A stretch of DNA of 64,000 nucleotides from Thiotrichaceae bacterium (GTDB lineage: Bacteria > Pseudomonadota > Gammaproteobacteria > Beggiatoales > Beggiatoaceae): contig JAQTYU010000016.1 in NCBI GenBank assembly GCA_028688145.1, forward strand, positions 1 to 64,000, in the 5' to 3' direction. Made by a program: the position numbers and the translations under genes. Positions 61,091 through 64,000 of the stretch are shown one piece after another. The notes under the pieces are model-generated. The model worked only from the letters and a program-made list of their open reading frames with translations, was not told the DNA's origin and made no database searches. Every line of letters starts with the position of its first letter. The first letter of the stretch is position 1.

Positions 61091-61750
61091 TTAAGCCCAA
61101 CCCTTTTGTTGAAACCAACCCGCACGATTTAACACGTCGCTGGAATAATCCGCGCCTGTGGTTTTAGAGTCCACGTCTAAACCTGCTTGCAATGCACCGA
61201 GGGTTGCGGTTGCGCCACAATTATAAGCTGCCACGGCTGCTTGCAATAAATCCGCAGGCGCAAGATTAATGCGTTGTTGTAAGAATTGTCGCCCTTGGCT
61301 TAAGACTTGGCAGCCGTACAAAATATTATCTTGTGGTGAACGCCAATTGCCTGTGCGGGCGAATTCGTGCCAGTCATAATCGATTTGCAATAAACCGCGC
61401 CCAAAACCACCGCCATCGGGGGGCAAAGCGGTGGTGCGTGCGGCGCGTGCAGCGCGTTTACCAAAATCACCCGTGCCGCCTGGACCTGGCGGTTTCAGGG
61501 CTAAACCCCAGTGCGATTCGCGTGAACCAATCCCGCAAATCACTGAGGGCGGAAAGTTAAAACGGCTGGCTGCGGATAAAATTAAGTTGCGATATTGTTG
61601 TGCCGCTTGTAATTGGCTCAACATCGTCATGTCGTTCGCGTCTAAATTAGTATCGAAATTAAATGTGCTGCCATTGCTGGGCGCACTGCTGCCCACAAAT
61701 AAATTTTTTACCCAGCCAAATAATCCGCCGCCTGAATCTGGTTTATCCAT
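61091..61750 (-). CDS. Goose-type lysozyme/transglycosylase-like protein
   Basis: A 219-residue protein with a GH23 g-type lysozyme or soluble-transglycosylase-like domain from residue 50. The catalytic glutamate is in ICGIGSRESHWGL; GRGLLQIDYDWHEFA and AVAAYNCGA are the other family marks. A Gly/Pro/Arg-rich insertion (about 88-113) follows the active site. There is no signal peptide, which is odd for an enzyme acting on peptidoglycan; delivery by a phage-like or secretion device, or a cytosolic form, is possible. It lies eight bp before the ABC ATPase gene. Confidence 0.72.
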   Translation of the reverse strand: MDKPDSGGGLFGWVKNLFVGSSAPSNGSTFNFDTNLDANDMTMLSQLQAAQQYRNLILSAASRFNFPPSVICGIGSRESHWGLALKPPGPGGTGDFGKRAARAARTTALPPDGGGFGRGLLQIDYDWHEFARTGNWRSPQDNILYGCQVLSQGRQFLQQRINLAPADLLQAAVAAYNCGATATLGALQAGLDVDSKTTGADYSSDVLNRAGWFQQKGWA

Positions 61751-61837
61751 GTTCTGTCCTCAAAATGAGATGAAATGCTTGCAGTCTATGAGTATAGACA
61801 GCTTTCTAAGTGAGAGATACTGTATCAAAGCTGACTC

Positions 61838-61976
61838 GCCCCTAAATCCCTAAAATTTGTAGCGTCACTGAATTTGAAAATCTTTACTGCGCCCCCAACC
61901 CCCTAAAGGGGGCTAAAAATTAACTAATTATTTTTAATATTTAAAGTCCCCTTTAGGGAATTTAGGGGCGTAGTTA
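61838..61976. repeat. GC-rich palindromic repeat (family R3), copy 4
   Basis: Holds CCCCTAAATCCCTAAAAT, TGCGCCCCCAACCCCCTAAA and AAAGTCCCCTTTAGGGAATT with TAGGGGCGTAGTT. Its right part lies inside the folA reading frame and supplies the last 15 or so codons and the stop. Confidence 0.7.
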
Positions 61977-62466
61977 AACGTTCCCATACCGTAAAACGAT
62001 AAGCGTGAGGATTACGTTCATCAGCGGTAAAGGCTTCACTGCTCACTTCTTGCCATTCTGCCAAGGGAAATTCAGGAAAATAGCTATCGCCCTGAAACTC
62101 GCCGTCTACCCAAGTGATATATAAACGCTGCACTTGCGGCAAACTCAAACTGTAAATACTGCTGCCACCGATAATAAAACTTTCTTCCTGTCCCGCACAG
62201 CGGGCGAGCGCGTGGGCTAAATCGGGCACAACTTCACAGCCTGCAATTTCGGAAACATGGCGGCTGAGCACGATATTCATGCGTCCTTCCAAAGGCTTGC
62301 CGATGGACTCATAGGTTTTGCGCCCCATAATCACAGCTTTGCCCATCGTCACTTGGCGAAAGTGTTTTAAATCAGCAGGGAGCCGCCACGGCAAATGATT
62401 TTCATATCCAATCACCCGCGCAGCATTCATTGCCACAATCAGGCTTAAACAAGGGGAAGTTGACAT
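61924..62466 (-). CDS. folA: Dihydrofolate reductase
   Basis: DHFR reduces dihydrofolate with NADPH. The 180-residue product begins LSLIVAMNAARVIGYENHLPWRLPADL, has FRQVTMGKAVIMGRKTYESIG and SFIIGGSSIYSLSLPQVQRLYITW, all standard. The family core ends near FTVWERL (about residue 164). The remaining 15 residues (TTPLNSLKGTLNIKN plus N) are encoded by a GC-rich palindromic repeat, so the original terminus has been replaced. Its start overlaps the end of gluQ by 22 bases. It is the last gene of the dksA-gluQ-folA unit. Confidence 0.95.
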   Translation of the reverse strand: MSTSPCLSLIVAMNAARVIGYENHLPWRLPADLKHFRQVTMGKAVIMGRKTYESIGKPLEGRMNIVLSRHVSEIAGCEVVPDLAHALARCAGQEESFIIGGSSIYSLSLPQVQRLYITWVDGEFQGDSYFPEFPLAEWQEVSSEAFTADERNPHAYRFTVWERLTTPLNSLKGTLNIKNN

Positions 62467-63347
62467 ACGGAAACACTCAATTGTCGGGGAATATTTTGTA
62501 CATTCCAGTGCAAAATACTATACGCCCAAAATTCGGATAAGCTGGCTTCTAATAAATCTTCAGGGGGATTTTGCCCTAATAATTTTAAAACTTGCCATAA
62601 CAAATTTTGCGGACGCGGCGTTGCAATCGGGGCAGCGTGATTTTGTTTACTGAGTTTGCGCCCGTGTTCATCGAGCAATAGCGGCAAGTGCGCATAATGG
62701 GGCGTGGGATAATTGAGCAGTTGCTGCAAATAAATTTGACGTGGGGTGTTATCCAGCAAATCTGCGCCGCGCACAATATGCGTCATTCCCTGCAAAGCAT
62801 CATCCACCACCACCGCAAGCTGATAGGCGAATATGCCATCGCGGCGTTTCAGAATAAAATCACCTAGTTCACGGCTTAAATCTTGGGAAAACTTGCCTTG
62901 AATTTCATCCTCAAACTGAATTTCACCTACCACTTGCAACCGCCATGCTTGCGCTTGATTGGATTCGGGAATACCAGTCCGACACCGCCCATTATAAATT
63001 TTTCCCGCCAATTGTTGGCGCGTGCACACACAGGGATAAATGTAGTGCTGTTGGCGCAATTGTTCCAAGACTTCAGCATAATAGGTAAGGCGTTGACTTT
63101 GATACAGCACCTCGCCATCCCACTGCATTCCGAAATATTCGAGGGTATTTAAAATCGCGGCACTTGCGCCAGCAAGCACGCGGGGGCGGTCTAGGTCTTC
63201 AATTCGTACTCGCCAGCATCCATTGTGGTGGCGAGCATGAAGAAAACTTCCGACAGCAGTCAGTAGCGAACCGAGATGTAATGCACCTGAGGGAGAGGGG
63301 GCAAAGCGTCCTTGATACGCTGCAACAGGAGAGACAGGGCGGTACAA
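62445..63347 (-). CDS. gluQ: Glutamyl-Q tRNA(Asp) synthetase
   Basis: GluQ-RS attaches glutamate to queuosine in tRNA-Asp. It is a GltX paralogue lacking the anticodon domain. The 300-residue protein has the HIGH-like motif FAPSPSGALHLGSLLTA, the zinc cysteines CVCT...YNGRC, IVRGADLLDNTPRQIYL and the KMSKS-like KLSKQNHA. It starts eight bp after dksA, a pairing conserved across gammaproteobacteria. Confidence 0.96.
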   Translation of the reverse strand: MYRPVSPVAAYQGRFAPSPSGALHLGSLLTAVGSFLHARHHNGCWRVRIEDLDRPRVLAGASAAILNTLEYFGMQWDGEVLYQSQRLTYYAEVLEQLRQQHYIYPCVCTRQQLAGKIYNGRCRTGIPESNQAQAWRLQVVGEIQFEDEIQGKFSQDLSRELGDFILKRRDGIFAYQLAVVVDDALQGMTHIVRGADLLDNTPRQIYLQQLLNYPTPHYAHLPLLLDEHGRKLSKQNHAAPIATPRPQNLLWQVLKLLGQNPPEDLLEASLSEFWAYSILHWNVQNIPRQLSVSVCQLPLV

Positions 63348-63355
63348 AAATCTAT

Positions 63356-63784
63356 TTAAGCGTGTTGTTTTTCACGCAACTCATCAAGGGTTTTGCAATC
63401 AATACATTTGGTTGCTGTGGGACGCGCTTCGAGACGACGCACACCAATTTCAACACCGCACACTTCGCAATAGCCATAATCCCCAGAATCAATTGTTCCG
63501 ATGGATTCATCAATTTTCTTGATCAATTTACGTTCACGATCACGGGTTCGCAGCTCTAAAGTAAATTCTTCTTCTTGCGTGGCACGATCATTGGGATCGG
63601 GGAAATTGGCAGCTTCGTCTTGCATGTGGTGCACAGTACGCTCAACTTCTTCCATCAATTCTTGTTTCCAAGCCAATAAGATGTGACGAAAGTGTTCGCG
63701 CTGTTGACCGCTCATATACTCTTCCCCCGGTGCTGTCTGGTAGGGGGTAAAGCTCTTAGGGGCACCTGCTTTTGTTTCAGCCAT
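63356..63784 (-). CDS. dksA: RNA polymerase-binding transcription factor DksA
   Basis: DksA binds RNA polymerase through the secondary channel and acts with ppGpp. The 142-residue product has the coiled coil (MSGQQREHFRHILLAWKQEL onward), the tip aspartates in NFPDPNDRATQEEEF, and a zinc finger with four cysteines (GYCEVCG and TKCIDC). The ATG at 63784 with GGAG upstream gives MAETKAG; an upstream in-frame ATG would add seven residues. Length is close to E. coli (151). It heads the dksA-gluQ-folA operon. Confidence 0.97.
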   Translation of the reverse strand: MAETKAGAPKSFTPYQTAPGEEYMSGQQREHFRHILLAWKQELMEEVERTVHHMQDEAANFPDPNDRATQEEEFTLELRTRDRERKLIKKIDESIGTIDSGDYGYCEVCGVEIGVRRLEARPTATKCIDCKTLDELREKQHA

Positions 63785-64000
63785 TACAATCAGCTCCAAG
63801 TTCATAAAAATATTCTTTTATAACAGAATTTTATAGATAAGACAAGATTACAACTTGTAGACCAGAAATCTAAAAATTGTAAGCTATTCAATCACTCCTG
63901 CTCTTTTAGAGCAAAAAAGTGATTATTTCGCCTTTAGATCAAAATGATAAGGCTTTATTACGTGCTAATTTTCTAGGATATTATCCATGTTAATCGCTTC

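Noticed and set aside
63988..64000. A possible gene start (ATGTTAATCGCTTC) at the right edge after AGGATA.
   Set aside because: Only four codons are visible; nothing can be said about it. The rest of 63785-63987 shows no gene.

Overview
This window looks like a chromosomal segment of an AT-rich, sulfur-oxidising gammaproteobacterium, most probably of the Beggiatoa group. The pointers are a dsrEFHC sulfur-relay operon with the active-site cysteines of sulfur oxidisers, a BLUF-coupled adenylyl cyclase very like the photoactivated cyclase bPAC known from Beggiatoa, a FimX-type c-di-GMP protein (type IV pili, gliding), and core genes of gammaproteobacterial type (tuf, gltX, dksA-gluQ, isc, rnhA next to a yafS-like methyltransferase). 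Organism assignment is inference; no rRNA or tRNA gene was recognised.

Layout. 0.3-5 kb: tuf, a lipoprotein, xthA and a secreted G8/beta-helix-like protein, then a gap with nested miniature elements. 5-9.3 kb: a haem oxygenase and three V-type ATPase genes (coiled-coil stalk, C, I) without the catalytic subunits. 9.4-13 kb: a RhuM-family gene, a type I secretion ATPase stub, and the SNF transporter-ratA-rnfH operon. 13-20.7 kb: tamB and tamA in convergent orientation, with opposing IS4-type transposase remnants on both sides of the tamB block. 20.7-27 kb: gltX, an AcoR-like sigma-54 activator, GNAT, cold-shock protein, hisI. 27-41 kb: fimX, recD, gspM, a hybrid histidine kinase, the BLUF cyclase, mtaD, ybaB, a methyltransferase, rnhA, a CZB protein and a class III CoA-transferase.

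41.1-48.1 kb is one CRISPR array that I counted as 98 repeats and 97 spacers, with no cas gene in the window. The repeat ends on the minus strand in the handle ATTGAAAC and the degenerate repeats lie at the left end, so transcription should run right to left from a leader at about 48.1-48.3 kb. 48.3-49.8 kb holds dsrEFHC. 50-54.4 kb: HMA protein, pabB-pabC, a DUF1554-like secreted protein, an ADP-ribosylglycohydrolase. 54.6-58.9 kb: cysE, iscR, two cysteine desulfurases and iscU. The last 5 kb: yraN, an ABC ATPase, a g-type lysozyme-like protein and the dksA-gluQ-folA operon.

The intergenic spaces are dense in small repeats: at least two MITE-like families, a GC-rich palindromic family that also supplies the C-terminus of DHFR, IS4, IS5 and ISAs1-like transposase shreds, and a 115-bp structured repeat beside iscS and cysE that ends in the same ATTGAAAC motif as the CRISPR repeat. 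The observations most worth following are the two spacers able to form a hairpin that loops out the crRNA handle, a spacer that is a perfect intrinsic terminator near the leader, a pair of diverged spacers from one coding target, the probable IS-mediated inversion of tamB, and a 21-residue C-terminal motif shared by two unrelated secreted proteins.
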